A stretch of DNA of 64,000 bases, taken from positions 62,001 through 126,000 of the forward strand of contig JAZQBL010000046.1 in the NCBI GenBank assembly GCA_045545665.1. The letters run 5' to 3'. The notes below the pieces were generated by a model. The model made no database searches. It saw only the letters and a list, made by a program, of their open reading frames with translations, and had not been told where the DNA came from. The stretch comes from RGIG7213 sp045545665 (GTDB lineage: Bacteria > Bacillota > Clostridia > Oscillospirales > CAG-272). Below, one piece after another: positions 26,214 through 34,690 of this stretch; the first letter of the stretch is position 1, and each line of letters starts with the position of its first letter. The translations under genes were made by a program, and so were the position numbers.

Positions 26214-26513
26214 TTAGTTTATCTCAAGAAAGCTTTGAGGCGCACTCTTTTTGCCTTTTGAAAGCTCTGCTTCAAGTTTTTTTATTCTCTCGTTAAGCTC
26301 GTCTATCTGCTGTTTTTGTTCAAGCGACTGTCTGCAAAAATCCATAGCGCAGAGTGCCGCCGCCTTCATCTTCGTGCAGTTTGTCGTTTGCAAAACGAGG
26401 TTATTTATCTTTTTATCAACTATTCTTGCTATTTCTTCGGTGCGTTCTTCACCGTCCTCGGTTACGACGAAAAACGAAACTCCCGCAACCTGAACCTTTA
26501 CACTTTCTTTCAT
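26214..26513 (-). CDS. zapA: Cell division protein ZapA
   Basis: 99-aa FtsZ-ring stabiliser. The N-terminal domain has VQVAGVSFFV..EDGEERTEEIARIVDKKIN, and the C-terminal coiled coil (residues 55-90) is Glu/Lys/Leu-rich. It starts the long minus-strand run zapA-U32-dut-maf-mreBCD-PBP2. A GCGGTGAT..ATCACCGC hairpin (26528-26553) overlaps its leader. Confidence 0.88.
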   Translation of the reverse strand: MKESVKVQVAGVSFFVVTEDGEERTEEIARIVDKKINNLVLQTTNCTKMKAAALCAMDFCRQSLEQKQQIDELNERIKKLEAELSKGKKSAPQSFLEIN

Positions 26514-26527
26514 TTTTATCTCCTCTT

Positions 26528-26553
26528 GCGGTGATTTTGCAAATTATCACCGC
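26528..26553 (-). promoter_or_regulatory. Hairpin in the zapA leader
   Basis: Perfect 8-bp arms GCGGTGAT and ATCACCGC around a 10-base AT-rich loop, 15 bp upstream of zapA. There is no T-run, so a role in translation or as an operator for the divergent proB promoter is open. Confidence 0.45.
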
Positions 26554-26570
26554 ACATTTTAAATTTACTC

Positions 26571-26599
26571 TTGATTTTTTCCGCAAGCCGTAGTATAAT
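26571..26599 (+). promoter_or_regulatory. proB promoter
   Basis: -35 TTGATT (26571-26576), 17-bp spacer, -10 TATAAT (26594-26599). An AGTATTTT..AAAATACT hairpin lies in the leader (about 26639-26669). Confidence 0.75.
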
Positions 26600-26686
26600 G
26601 CGATAGTACATTATATAACAGATATTTTAATTAAGCAAGAGTATTTTAATAATATTTTTGAAAATACTTTATTACGGGAGGATCAT

Positions 26687-27478
26687 ATGCTTGACATTTC
26701 ATATAAAAGAATAGTTATCAAAGTCGGCACGTCAACGCTTACGTACGACAACGGCAAGCTCAATTTACGCCGTATGGAGAAGCTTGCACGCGTTATTTCC
26801 GATATAAAAAATTACGGTGTTCAGGTCGTACTCGTATCCTCGGGTGCAGTTGCGGCAGGTGCGGCAAAGGTAAATCTTGAGCACAGACCGACGACTCTTA
26901 TAGAAAAGCAGGCAATGGCGGCTGTCGGACAAACGGAGCTTATGAGAATGTACGACAGATTTTTCTCGGGCTACGGTCATCAGGTGGCGCAGATACTTCT
27001 GACAAAATCCGTAATGGAAAAAGAAGAACCGATGCAGAACGCACGCAACACGTTTGAAACTCTGTTTGAAATGGGCATAATACCGATAGTAAACGAAAAC
27101 GACTCTATTTCATACCACGGTATAAAGTTCGGCGGTAACGATACCCTCGCGGCTCTCGTTGCGCTTTTGTCCGATGCGGATCTTCTTATAAACCTTTCGG
27201 ATATTGACGGACTGTACGACAAGAACCCCCGTGAAAGCGACGAAGCCGTAATGCTCAAACGCATCAAAAAGGTCGATGAAACGATAATGGAAATGGCAGG
27301 CGGCGAAGGCTCTCAAAGAGGTACCGGCGGTATGAGAACGAAAATAGAAGCCGCAAAGACCGTAACGGAGGCAGGGATCGCCATGGTCATCGCAAACGGC
27401 GAAAACCCCGATATAATCTACGATATAGCCGCAGGACGAGGCGTCGGCACGTTCTTCGTTCCCCAATCAAAGAATTAA
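26687..27478 (+). CDS. proB: Glutamate 5-kinase
   Basis: First enzyme of proline synthesis: phosphorylates the gamma-carboxyl of glutamate. The amino-acid kinase fold is clear (VIKVGTSTL at residues 9-17, LVSSGAVAAG, NENDSI, FGGNDTLAA, INLSDIDGLYDKNP, GTGGMRTKIEAA). At 263 aa it lacks the C-terminal PUA domain of the E. coli enzyme, like many Bacillota proteins. proA is not next to it in the window, so it is a single-gene unit with its own promoter and a GGGAGG ribosome site. Confidence 0.95.
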   Translation: MLDISYKRIVIKVGTSTLTYDNGKLNLRRMEKLARVISDIKNYGVQVVLVSSGAVAAGAAKVNLEHRPTTLIEKQAMAAVGQTELMRMYDRFFSGYGHQVAQILLTKSVMEKEEPMQNARNTFETLFEMGIIPIVNENDSISYHGIKFGGNDTLAALVALLSDADLLINLSDIDGLYDKNPRESDEAVMLKRIKKVDETIMEMAGGEGSQRGTGGMRTKIEAAKTVTEAGIAMVIANGENPDIIYDIAAGRGVGTFFVPQSKN

Positions 27479-27490
27479 ATACTCCGGTAC

Positions 27491-27600
27491 AATGTCATTC
27501 GTTTTTAACGAATGACATTTCAAGCGGTAAAACCGCATTTAATGCAGTTCGCAAAGCGAACTGCATTTCAAGCCGAAGGCATTTCATTCTGAAGCCTTAT
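27491..27600. repeat. Hairpin chain with ATTTCA-type spacers between proB and recA
   Basis: A row of hairpins follows proB: AATGTCATTCG..CGAATGACATT (27491-27519), GCGGT-aaa-ACCGC (27524-27536), AATGCAGTTCGC..GCGAACTGCATT (27541-27567) and GCC-gaa-GGC (27572-27580). ATTTCA or ATTTAA joins them. The design matches the chains at 5942-6100 and 54261-54334. The first hairpin may end proB transcription, although a clear T-run is missing. Confidence 0.75.
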
Positions 27601-27652
27601 TTTCAACCGCTTCCAAAAATTATTAATTTATTGTAAACTATGCCCGAAAAAC

Positions 27653-27705
27653 TTGATTTTTCGGGTTTTGTGTTATATAATCAAACAAAAACGAACATTT
27701 GTTCG
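27653..27705 (+). promoter_or_regulatory. recA promoter with LexA box
   Basis: -35 TTGATT (27653-27658), 17-bp spacer, -10 TATAAT (27676-27681). The palindromic LexA box CGAACATTTGTTCG is at 27692-27705, covering the likely transcription start. LexA binding there would block initiation, fitting SOS control by the lexA gene at 7.4-8.0 kb. Confidence 0.9.
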
Positions 27706-27725
27706 GTTCGAAAGGATCATACAAA

Positions 27726-28853
27726 ATGGCTAAAGCAAAAAAGGCAACGCCCGCCCCTTCGGCTATTGCTCCGGAAGAAAAGCAGAAGGCGCTGGCAACG
27801 TCCATTTCCCAGATAGAAAAGAAATTCGGCAAAGGTACTATAATGAAGCTCGGTGACAACGCTTCAATGCAGGTAAGTGCCGTACCGACAGGCTCGCTCA
27901 CTCTCGACCTTGCACTCGGCATCGGCGGTGTTCCGCGCGGAAGAATAATCGAGATCTTCGGCCCGGAATCCTCGGGTAAAACGACCGTCGCTCTGCACGT
28001 TGTCGCAGAGGTGCAGAAGCTCGGAGGAGAGGCGGCATTCATAGACGCCGAGCACGCACTCGACCCCGTATACGCAAAGGCACTCGGTGTCGATATAAAT
28101 TCCCTGCTCGTTTCACAGCCCGACAGCGGTGAGCAGGCGCTTGAAATAACGGAGGCTCTCGTTCGTTCAGGCGCTGTCGACGTCGTTGTAGTCGACTCCG
28201 TTGCCGCACTCGTTCCTCAACAGGAAATAGACGGCGAAATGGGTGCATCCCACGTCGGACTCCAGGCAAGACTCATGAGCCAGGCACTCAGAAAGCTCTC
28301 GGGCGCCATTGCGAAAACGAACTGCGTCGTTATATTTATCAACCAGCTCCGTGAAAAAGTCGGCGTAATGTACGGCAATCCCGAAACGACCCCCGGCGGA
28401 CGCGCGCTCAAGTTCTACGCATCCGTAAGAATCGACGTACGCAAGCAGGAAAGCCTTAAAACAGGCGGCGAAACGTACGGAAACCACATCAAATGCAAGG
28501 TCGTTAAAAACAAGGTCGCACCTCCTTTCAAGGTTGCCGAATTTGACATCCTTTACGGAAAGGGTATATCGAAGGCAAGCGAGATAATCGAAATAGGTGT
28601 CGAGCTTGAAATACTTGAAAAAAGCGGTTCCTGGTTCTCATACAAGGGCGAACGCCTCGGCCAGGGCAAGGACAACACAAGAAAGTATATCGAATCCCAT
28701 CCCGCTTTGATGAAAGAGCTTGAAGATCTCATCAAGGCGCAAAAGGACGATATCGACCTTTCGCTCAACGATACCTTTGAGCTTGACGACGAAGACGAGG
28801 ACGACGATCTCGGCTTCAACATAAAAGTTCTCGATATAGACGACGATGAATGA
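27726..28853 (+). CDS. recA: Recombinase RecA
   Basis: Strand-exchange ATPase and LexA co-protease, 375 aa. Walker A is GPESSGKTT, followed by VDSVAALVP and the DNA-binding loop region FINQLREKVGVMYGNPETTPGG. The C-terminal tail is strongly acidic (DEDEDDD). The start is the ATG at 27726 (MAKAKKATP); the frame runs open to 27699 but that segment contains the LexA box. recX overlaps its end by 8 bp. Confidence 0.98.
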   Translation: MAKAKKATPAPSAIAPEEKQKALATSISQIEKKFGKGTIMKLGDNASMQVSAVPTGSLTLDLALGIGGVPRGRIIEIFGPESSGKTTVALHVVAEVQKLGGEAAFIDAEHALDPVYAKALGVDINSLLVSQPDSGEQALEITEALVRSGAVDVVVVDSVAALVPQQEIDGEMGASHVGLQARLMSQALRKLSGAIAKTNCVVIFINQLREKVGVMYGNPETTPGGRALKFYASVRIDVRKQESLKTGGETYGNHIKCKVVKNKVAPPFKVAEFDILYGKGISKASEIIEIGVELEILEKSGSWFSYKGERLGQGKDNTRKYIESHPALMKELEDLIKAQKDDIDLSLNDTFELDDEDEDDDLGFNIKVLDIDDDE

Positions 28854-29487
28854 TCTTTCCCCGTGTGTCGTTACCGAGGAGGTCCTCCTCGGTAACGGTA
28901 CGTCGGTCATCACCGTAAGATGCGAAGAAAAAGAAAAAACGTACACCGTTTCCACTCGGCTTTTAAGAGAAAACGGGTTTTGCAAGGGCGGAAAGCTGTC
29001 ATTCGGTGATACGGAGCTTCTTTCCTTTCTTGAAAACGTGACGAAGGCAATAAAAAAAGGACTTGATCTTTTGTCGTATTCCGATTCGTCGAAAGCATCT
29101 CTTGTAAGAAAGCTGATGATGAAGGGTTTTGACCGTGAGATATCGGAGCTTGCAACAGCACAGCTTGAAAAAACGGGTTTTATCAAGGAAGAGGATCATG
29201 CGCTGAGGCTTGCAAGAAGTCTTGTAAAACAGCTTTACGGCCCGCGTGCCGTAGAAGAAAAGCTCAAAAGCAAGGGCTTTGAAAAAAAATACGTAAAAAA
29301 AGCGCTCGAGGCGGTGTGTTCGGAAACAGACCACGTCGAAAATCTTCACACGTATGCCGAAAAGCACGGCTTGCTCGACAGCATACTCTCCCCCGACGAT
29401 CCCTTACAGTACAAGCGCACGTGCGCCAAGATATTACGCAGAGGCTTCAGCTACGAGCATATATCACAGCTGAAAACGTACAGATAA
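28846..29487 (+). CDS. recX: Regulatory protein RecX
   Basis: 213-aa helical modulator that binds RecA filaments. Repeated three-helix units are visible, with SSKASLVRKLMMKGFDREI and GPRAVEEKLKSKGFEKKYV typical of the family. The start overlaps recA by 8 bp, the usual recA-recX arrangement, so SOS induction covers both. Confidence 0.93.
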   Translation: MNDLSPCVVTEEVLLGNGTSVITVRCEEKEKTYTVSTRLLRENGFCKGGKLSFGDTELLSFLENVTKAIKKGLDLLSYSDSSKASLVRKLMMKGFDREISELATAQLEKTGFIKEEDHALRLARSLVKQLYGPRAVEEKLKSKGFEKKYVKKALEAVCSETDHVENLHTYAEKHGLLDSILSPDDPLQYKRTCAKILRRGFSYEHISQLKTYR

Positions 29488-29488
29488 T

Positions 29489-30244
29489 ATGGATCTTTCT
29501 TTATATTTACCGAGCCGCCGTTTGAAAGACGTGATCTGCCTTGAAACGGTATCATCGACGAACACATACCTTAAAGGTCTTGCAGACGCCCCGAGCGGTA
29601 CGGTCGTTATTTCCGAAACGCAGACAGGCGGTGTCGGCAGATACAAACGCACGTTTCATTCACCGAAGGGCGGTATATACCTTTCGTATCTGTTCAGAGA
29701 TTCCATATGCGGGGCGCAGTATCTTACGCCCATAGCCGGTGTGTGCGTAAAGCGCGCCATTGAATCGCTTTGCGGCGTAAACGTCGGCATAAAATGGGTA
29801 AACGACCTGATTTTGGGCGACAAAAAGATCTGCGGCATCCTTGCCGAGTCTGTAACAGACGGAAAAACGTCACGAACGATCCTCGGAATAGGTATAAACG
29901 TAAACACGGAAAAAGACGGTTTTCCAAGCGATCTTGCTGCGATCGCATCGAGTCTTTTTCTTGAAACGGGCAAGCTTACCGGCGAAAGTGCGCTGTGCGC
30001 CGAGATAATTAAAAATCTCGATAATATTACAGCTGACAGGACAGGATATCTGCAGGAGTACAGAAAAAGCTGTGTCACCGTCGGCAAGGACGTTGTATTT
30101 TATTCGCAAGACGGCACGCACGAAGGCAGGGTCCTCGGTGTAAACGACGATTTTTCTCTTGAAATTTTGACGAAAAACGGAGAAAAACGGAGCATTTTCA
30201 GCGGTGAAGTATCAACAAAACCTCTGCAAAACAGTGAAATATAA
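29489..30244 (+). CDS. birA: Biotin--[acetyl-CoA-carboxylase] ligase
   Basis: Attaches biotin to carboxylase carrier domains. It shows ETVSSTNTYL, the biotinyl-AMP loop in the diverged form GGVGRYKR (usually GRGRxGR), the catalytic KWVNDLIL and GILAES blocks and GIGINVN. At 251 aa it lacks the N-terminal HTH, so it is a ligase without repressor function. It follows recX after 1 bp. Confidence 0.93.
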   Translation: MDLSLYLPSRRLKDVICLETVSSTNTYLKGLADAPSGTVVISETQTGGVGRYKRTFHSPKGGIYLSYLFRDSICGAQYLTPIAGVCVKRAIESLCGVNVGIKWVNDLILGDKKICGILAESVTDGKTSRTILGIGINVNTEKDGFPSDLAAIASSLFLETGKLTGESALCAEIIKNLDNITADRTGYLQEYRKSCVTVGKDVVFYSQDGTHEGRVLGVNDDFSLEILTKNGEKRSIFSGEVSTKPLQNSEI

Positions 30245-30297
30245 CAGTGTGTGCGAAAAAAATTCACAATTTAATCAGTATTTTTTTGAAAATTGTA

Positions 30298-30326
30298 TTG
30301 ATTTTTCGAAAACGGTGTGATATAAT
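30298..30326 (+). promoter_or_regulatory. rpmB promoter
   Basis: -35 TTGATT (30298-30303), 17-bp spacer, -10 TATAAT (30321-30326). The leader to rpmB is about 70 nt and shows no strong fold. Confidence 0.75.
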
Positions 30327-30399
30327 AGCCGTTGTCTGTTGTAACGGTATAAAATTTGTCGTTTCGACTTCACATAAATCTGCCAGGGAGGTGTAAAGC

Positions 30400-30585
30400 A
30401 TGGCAAAATGCAGCGTATGCGGAAAGGGCGTAACATTCGGACACAATGTTTCCCACTCAAACCGTAAAACAAGCAGAACATGGAAAGCTAACATAAGAAA
30501 AGTTAAGGCTAACGTAAACGGTACCACCAAGACAGTAGCCGTTTGTTCCCGTTGCCTCCGCTCAGGCAAGATCAGCAGAGCTTAA
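30400..30585 (+). CDS. rpmB: 50S ribosomal protein L28
   Basis: 61-aa basic large-subunit protein. MAKCSVCGKGVTFGHNVSHS carries the N-terminal Cys pair, and VCSRCLRSGKI the C-terminal pair, so this is the zinc-binding (C+) form. A GGGAGGTG ribosome site precedes it. It stands as a single gene between its own promoter and a strong terminator. Confidence 0.98.
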   Translation: MAKCSVCGKGVTFGHNVSHSNRKTSRTWKANIRKVKANVNGTTKTVAVCSRCLRSGKISRA

Positions 30586-30611
30586 CAAGCTGTTTGTTAT
30601 ACAATGTGCAT

Positions 30612-30640
30612 ATAAAAGGGACGGTATACGTCCTTTTTTT
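30612..30640 (+). terminator. rpmB terminator
   Basis: AAAGGGACG-gtat-CGTCC hairpin directly followed by TTTTTTT, 27 bp after the rpmB stop. Confidence 0.9.
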
Positions 30641-30662
30641 GCTTTAACGGTATTTTAGTGAT

Positions 30663-31349
30663 ATGAAAAAAATTTTAATAGGCGAATGCGGAAAGCATTT
30701 TTCCGAGGGATTGAAGGCGCACGGCTTCAACCCTGTCATACTTCCAAAAGAAAAGAGCCTGCACGAAAGTGTCGGCTCGCATGCGGATATGCTGTGCGTA
30801 AAGCTTTGCAAAAAGCTCCTTTTCACAAAAGAATATTACGAAAAAAACAGAGATATCCTGGGCGGTCTTGACGTCATTTTAACAGACGAGCGTCACGGCG
30901 AAAAATATCCGTCCGACGTTCTTTTCAACGTACTTTTCACAGATGATGCGATCTACGCAAAGCTTGACAGCATATCGAAAAAAATCGTATCGTACGCAAA
31001 AGATCATCTTATGAAGACAGTAAACGTAAAACAGGGATATGCAAAATGCTCCGTTGCAAAGGTATCCGGCGGATATATCACAGCGGATGACGGTTTATTT
31101 AAAAAACTCACCGAAAACGGTGAAACGGTTCTGAAAATATCCCCCGGCGGAATAGTTTTGCCGGGAGTTGATTACGGTTTTATCGGCGGTGCGTCGTTCT
31201 ATTGTGATAAAACGGTATACTTTTTCGGTGATCTTTCATCTCACCCCGACTGCGAAAAAATAAACGGCTTTTGCAGGCAGACCCGTACAAAAGCCGTGAG
31301 TATTTCAAGCTGTCCGCTTACCGATATAGGCGGTGCTGTAATATTATGA
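30663..31349 (+). CDS. Conserved protein, probable GME-fold (DUF6873-like)
   Basis: 228-aa soluble protein without signal or membrane segment. The internal repeats of the type VKQGYAKCSVAKVSGGYITADDGL and GVDYGFIGGASF suggest the guanidino-modifying-enzyme (GME) fold of the DUF6873 proteins of Clostridia. That recognition is from memory. The catalytic Cys/His pair of true GME enzymes is not clearly placed, so no reaction is given. It ends 6 bp inside the converging S24-type repressor gene. Confidence 0.6.
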   Translation: MKKILIGECGKHFSEGLKAHGFNPVILPKEKSLHESVGSHADMLCVKLCKKLLFTKEYYEKNRDILGGLDVILTDERHGEKYPSDVLFNVLFTDDAIYAKLDSISKKIVSYAKDHLMKTVNVKQGYAKCSVAKVSGGYITADDGLFKKLTENGETVLKISPGGIVLPGVDYGFIGGASFYCDKTVYFFGDLSSHPDCEKINGFCRQTRTKAVSISSCPLTDIGGAVIL

Positions 31350-32069
31350 GTTCTTTTTGAGCTTACCGAGAACAAGCCCCTTGCACTCAAAAGAGTCATC
31401 GGGCTTTATTTTTATGTCGCTGTAAGCAGGGTTCAGGGAAATCAGTCTGTCCGTTGCGAATTTCTTTATATAACCTTCGCCGTTGAGAACGAAAATACCT
31501 ATTTTTCCCTCCTCGGGTCTTGAATCGGATTCGATGATGACAATATCGCCGTCGGAAAATTTAGGCTCCATACTGTCGCCGCTGACTCTCAGAGCAAAGT
31601 CCGCCCTTTCGGTAAGGGGAGTTGACGGAAGAGTTATCTTGCGTGCGCACGTGCTGTCAAGGTAATAGCCGCAGCCTGCTGAAACGGGCATATCGTAAAA
31701 AAGTATACGGACTGTATTTTCATCGTCGAGAACGTACGATGAATTTTTCTTTTTCTTTTCTTCCATCGTGCGCTTGTACTCTCTTTCAAGGCATCCGAAA
31801 ACGGCTGTGTAGCCTTCCCCGTCAAGAGCACGGACTTTTTTTATTATATCCTTTTCATCGTCGTTCATATTGCCCTCGCCGATGATATCGCAAACGGAAA
31901 CCTCAAGCGCTTCGGCAAGAGAGGTGACAGTTGAAAGCTTCGGGCTTCCCGTCTGACCTGACAGTATTTTGTTGAGCGTTCCGAGAGGTATTCCCGACTT
32001 TTCCGCAAGGACGTCGTTTTTCATACCCTTTTCATTTTTTATTCTTTTAACTTCGGCAAGCCAATCCAT
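31344..32069 (-). CDS. XRE-S24 autocleaving repressor (LexA-like)
   Basis: 241-aa regulator. The N-terminal HTH_XRE (residues 5-65) has LAEKSGIPLGTLNKILSGQ. The C-terminal S24 domain has the Ala131-Gly132 cleavage site (SAGCG), Ser166 (GDSMEP) and Lys202/203 (GYIKKF). Such proteins cut themselves when RecA filaments form and are common as phage or stress repressors. No phage genes lie next to it. It faces a small membrane-protein gene across a region with two matching operators, fitting a divergently read repressor-target pair. Confidence 0.9.
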   Translation of the reverse strand: MDWLAEVKRIKNEKGMKNDVLAEKSGIPLGTLNKILSGQTGSPKLSTVTSLAEALEVSVCDIIGEGNMNDDEKDIIKKVRALDGEGYTAVFGCLEREYKRTMEEKKKKNSSYVLDDENTVRILFYDMPVSAGCGYYLDSTCARKITLPSTPLTERADFALRVSGDSMEPKFSDGDIVIIESDSRPEEGKIGIFVLNGEGYIKKFATDRLISLNPAYSDIKIKPDDSFECKGLVLGKLKKNS

Positions 32070-32099
32070 AACTTTCTCCTTTTATCTTTTCTGAGTATA

Positions 32100-32127
32100 A
32101 TTATACACATTTTTACCGTTTTGTCAA
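32100..32127 (-). promoter_or_regulatory. Promoter of the S24 repressor gene
   Basis: -35 TTGACA (rc of 32122-32127), 16-bp spacer, -10 TATAAT (rc of 32100-32105). A half-site GGTA lies in the spacer, matching the operators at 32176-32221. Confidence 0.75.
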
Positions 32128-32166
32128 GTCTTTTTCGACTTTTTTATACTTTTTTTGATTTTCCTA

Positions 32167-32221
32167 TTGACATTTTACCATTTTTGGTGTATACTACAGT
32201 CACAACATACCACTTTCGGTA
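32167..32221 (+). promoter_or_regulatory. Promoter with two TACC-N6-GGTA operators
   Basis: -35 TTGACA (32167-32172), 17-bp spacer, -10 TATACT (32190-32195). Operator 1 (TACC-N6-GGTG, 32176-32189) sits between the two boxes. Operator 2 (TACC-N6-GGTA, 32208-32221) lies just downstream of the start site. Spacing between operator centres is 32 bp, about three helix turns. Both would be blocked by the divergent S24 repressor. Confidence 0.75.
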
Positions 32222-32235
32222 AATTGGAGGTAATT

Positions 32236-32592
32236 ATGAATAACAATATTTCTTTAAGATACAACACAGAAACGAGAACAAGAAAGTCAGCAAACGCAGG
32301 TAATTCCCTTTTGTCAGTCATCGCCGCCGTTTATCTCGGCGCCGAATACACAGCTTACCTTTTGGGATACGCGCTTTGCCGCATCGTTTCCGCTTTCAAC
32401 AGCAAGCAGGCAAACATCTGCGTTGCGATAATCAAAAAATATGCTCCGACGTGCGCTGTGTGCGTTTGCGCTGTATTCCTCTTCGGTGTCGTCGGCGGAA
32501 TGGAAGCCGGCACGATACGACCCGCAACAGGTCTTATAATATGCGGAGTAATGCTTTCTTTGGCTCTTTGGGCACTCAACAAACGTAAATAA
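32236..32592 (+). CDS. Small two-helix membrane protein, target of the S24 repressor
   Basis: 118-aa protein of unknown family. Hydrophobic segments lie at about residues 20-45 and 70-110, the second split by a Gly-rich turn (GVVGGMEAG). The start is the ATG at 32236 (MNNNISLRYN) with TTGGAGG upstream; the open frame to 32155 would run through the promoter. Its only clear context is the divergent autocleaving repressor, which implies expression when DNA is damaged. By that regulation it recalls small SOS membrane proteins, but no homology is claimed. Confidence 0.75.
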   Translation: MNNNISLRYNTETRTRKSANAGNSLLSVIAAVYLGAEYTAYLLGYALCRIVSAFNSKQANICVAIIKKYAPTCAVCVCAVFLFGVVGGMEAGTIRPATGLIICGVMLSLALWALNKRK

Positions 32593-32623
32593 TTATTAAA
32601 CTGTTTTAAAATTATATATTATC

Positions 32624-32657
32624 CAAATGTGGCGAAACACCGTGTTTTGCCACATTT
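32624..32657 (+). terminator. Terminator after the small membrane gene
   Basis: AATGTGGCGAAACAC-cgt-GTGTTTTGCCACATT stem (one mismatch) with a TTTTC tail, about 32 bp past the stop. Confidence 0.75.
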
Positions 32658-32744
32658 TCACCTCATTTTTGTCATTTTCCAGCAAAAAAACGTGTGCCGA
32701 ATTATACAAAAGTGTAAATCTTTTCAAAAATTAATTATTTATTA

Positions 32745-32773
32745 TTGATTAAATCGAGATTTAGTGCTATAAT
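32745..32773 (+). promoter_or_regulatory. Promoter of the oppA-like gene
   Basis: -35 TTGATT (32745-32750), 17-bp spacer, -10 TATAAT (32768-32773). Confidence 0.75.
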
Positions 32774-32821
32774 GAACGGGTAAAACTATAACATTTGTAG
32801 GAATCTAAGGAGGTTCATTAA

Positions 32822-34621
32822 ATGAAGAAAATTGCCGCACTTATGTTGTGCCTTGTTTTCGTTCTTTCCGCATTTGCGGGATGCTCACGTGCCGAAAACG
32901 ATAACGGTGCAATTATACATATGCTTCTTTCTTCGGAAATCAAGAATTTCGACCCTGCAACAGCATACGTTGATGCAGATGCAGTGAAGGTACTGGGTCT
33001 TTTGTATGAAGGCATCACAAAGATTGACGCCGACGGTGACGTTTCAAACGCCCTGGCTGACGATATCACCATATCAGAGGACGAAGACAGACAGGAATAT
33101 AAAATGCTCATCGAGCTTAAGAGCACAAAATGGAGCGACGGTACTCCTGTAAGCGCCGACGACTTTATATTTGCCTGGAAGCGTATCCTTCAGCCCGATT
33201 TTTCAAGCGATGCGGCAGTTTTGCTGTACGATATAAAGAACGCAAAGGCAGCTAAAGAAGGTGTTGCCGGTGTCAGCATTGACGACGTCGGTATAACAGC
33301 TCCCGACAGCGATCTTCTCGAGATTGAATTTGAAGGTCCCATCAACTACGACCATTTTCTTGAATTGCTCGCTTCCCCCGCTCTTTACCCCTTGCGTGAG
33401 GATAAGGTCAGCAAGCCTTTGACAGACGACGACGGTGTCGTTCAGTACGACGAAAACGACCAGATGCTTTACGATCCCACCTGGGCTACGAAGGCTACGA
33501 TGATGGTAACGAACGGTCAGTTCGCCGTTAAGACGATGGACGAAGAAAAAGAAAACAAAACGTACGTTCTTGAACGCAACAAGTATTACAGACTCAAGGG
33601 TGAAGACGGCGAAAACGAGCTTAAGTTCGTTAAACCCCACAAGATAGTTATCCACTACGAATACCTCGGACGTGACGGCTCGGGTCTTCAGGGACTTCTT
33701 GACGCTTACAACAACGGCGAGATCTTCTATCTTTCAAATCTTCCTTTGGACCAGATAGAGGCTAACCGCAAGGATCTCAAGATCTCCGATCTTTTCTCAA
33801 CGCACACGTTCATGTTCAACCGTGAAAATGCGCTGTTTGATTCAGCGGAAGTACGCCGCGCCCTTTCGCTTGCCCTCGACAGAGAGCACATCGTTTCCAT
33901 CACAGGCGGAACGAACAAAGCGGCAACGGGTATAGTACCCACACCTGTATACAACACGAAGGCTGAAACTTCATTCCGTGAAAAGCAGGGCGACGTGCTT
34001 GCAACAACAGCAAACCTTGACGAAGCTAAATCCCTTGCGAAGAGCGCATCCGGCGATAAGACGATAACACTCGTTTGCCGTGATTACACACTCAACGGCA
34101 CAGACGAGCTCGTTGCAAAGTACGCTAAGGAACAGTGGGAACAGCTTGGATTTACAGTTAAGGTTCAGGCTCTTGACAGAGCTGACTACGCAAAGGCTAT
34201 CGAAAACGGCGAATACGACGTTCTTTCAATAGACTATCAGTCCAACTCCACAGACGCAATAGGCACACTTGCTCCCTTCGCTATCGAATACAGCGGTGCG
34301 GCACGTGATACGCTCAACAACGATTACTCCGCAAAGCCGAACCTTTCCGGTTACGACAGCGAAAAGTACTCGGCACTCATAAAGGAAGCTCTTGCACTTG
34401 CTCCCTACTCTGCAGAAAGAGCCGCAAAGCTTGCAGAAGCCGAGAAGCTTTTGCTTGAAGATATGGCAGTGATCCCGCTTCAGTTTAACACGGAATACTA
34501 TCTCATTTCCGACGATCTTTCCAAAGTAGGTTCTTCGATCTTCGGATTCAGATATTTCAACAAAGCGAAACTCAAGGGTTATGAAAAGTTCCTTGAAACG
34601 GAAGCAGAACCTCAGGCGTAA
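32822..34621 (+). CDS. Peptide ABC transporter substrate-binding lipoprotein (OppA family)
   Basis: 599-aa extracellular lipoprotein: signal peptide with lipobox SAFAGC near residue 20, then an SBP_bac_5 domain. Characteristic stretches include NFDPATAYVDADAVKVLGLLYEG near residue 40, DGTPVSADDFIFAWKRILQP, and the ALDREHIV region. It captures peptides for import. No permease or ATPase gene follows, and a strong terminator stands right behind, so it must work with components encoded elsewhere. A TAAGGAGG ribosome site precedes the start. Confidence 0.93.
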   Translation: MKKIAALMLCLVFVLSAFAGCSRAENDNGAIIHMLLSSEIKNFDPATAYVDADAVKVLGLLYEGITKIDADGDVSNALADDITISEDEDRQEYKMLIELKSTKWSDGTPVSADDFIFAWKRILQPDFSSDAAVLLYDIKNAKAAKEGVAGVSIDDVGITAPDSDLLEIEFEGPINYDHFLELLASPALYPLREDKVSKPLTDDDGVVQYDENDQMLYDPTWATKATMMVTNGQFAVKTMDEEKENKTYVLERNKYYRLKGEDGENELKFVKPHKIVIHYEYLGRDGSGLQGLLDAYNNGEIFYLSNLPLDQIEANRKDLKISDLFSTHTFMFNRENALFDSAEVRRALSLALDREHIVSITGGTNKAATGIVPTPVYNTKAETSFREKQGDVLATTANLDEAKSLAKSASGDKTITLVCRDYTLNGTDELVAKYAKEQWEQLGFTVKVQALDRADYAKAIENGEYDVLSIDYQSNSTDAIGTLAPFAIEYSGAARDTLNNDYSAKPNLSGYDSEKYSALIKEALALAPYSAERAAKLAEAEKLLLEDMAVIPLQFNTEYYLISDDLSKVGSSIFGFRYFNKAKLKGYEKFLETEAEPQA

Positions 34622-34638
34622 TTACAGAATATAAAAAT

Positions 34639-34672
34639 GCGTACACAGCTTAGAAGCTGTGTACGTTTTTTT
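34639..34672 (+). terminator. Terminator after oppA-like gene
   Basis: CGTACACAGCTT-ag-AAGCTGTGTACG perfect 12-bp stem, TTTTTTT tail. Confidence 0.93.
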
Positions 34673-34690
34673 GACATTATTTATAACACA

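Noticed and set aside
27699..27725. Longer RecA start at 27699
   Set aside because: It would translate through the LexA box and lacks a ribosome site; the start at 27726 fits the family N-terminus.
32155..32235. N-terminal extension of the small membrane protein from 32155
   Set aside because: It overlaps the promoter and both operators; GGAGG stands before the ATG at 32236.
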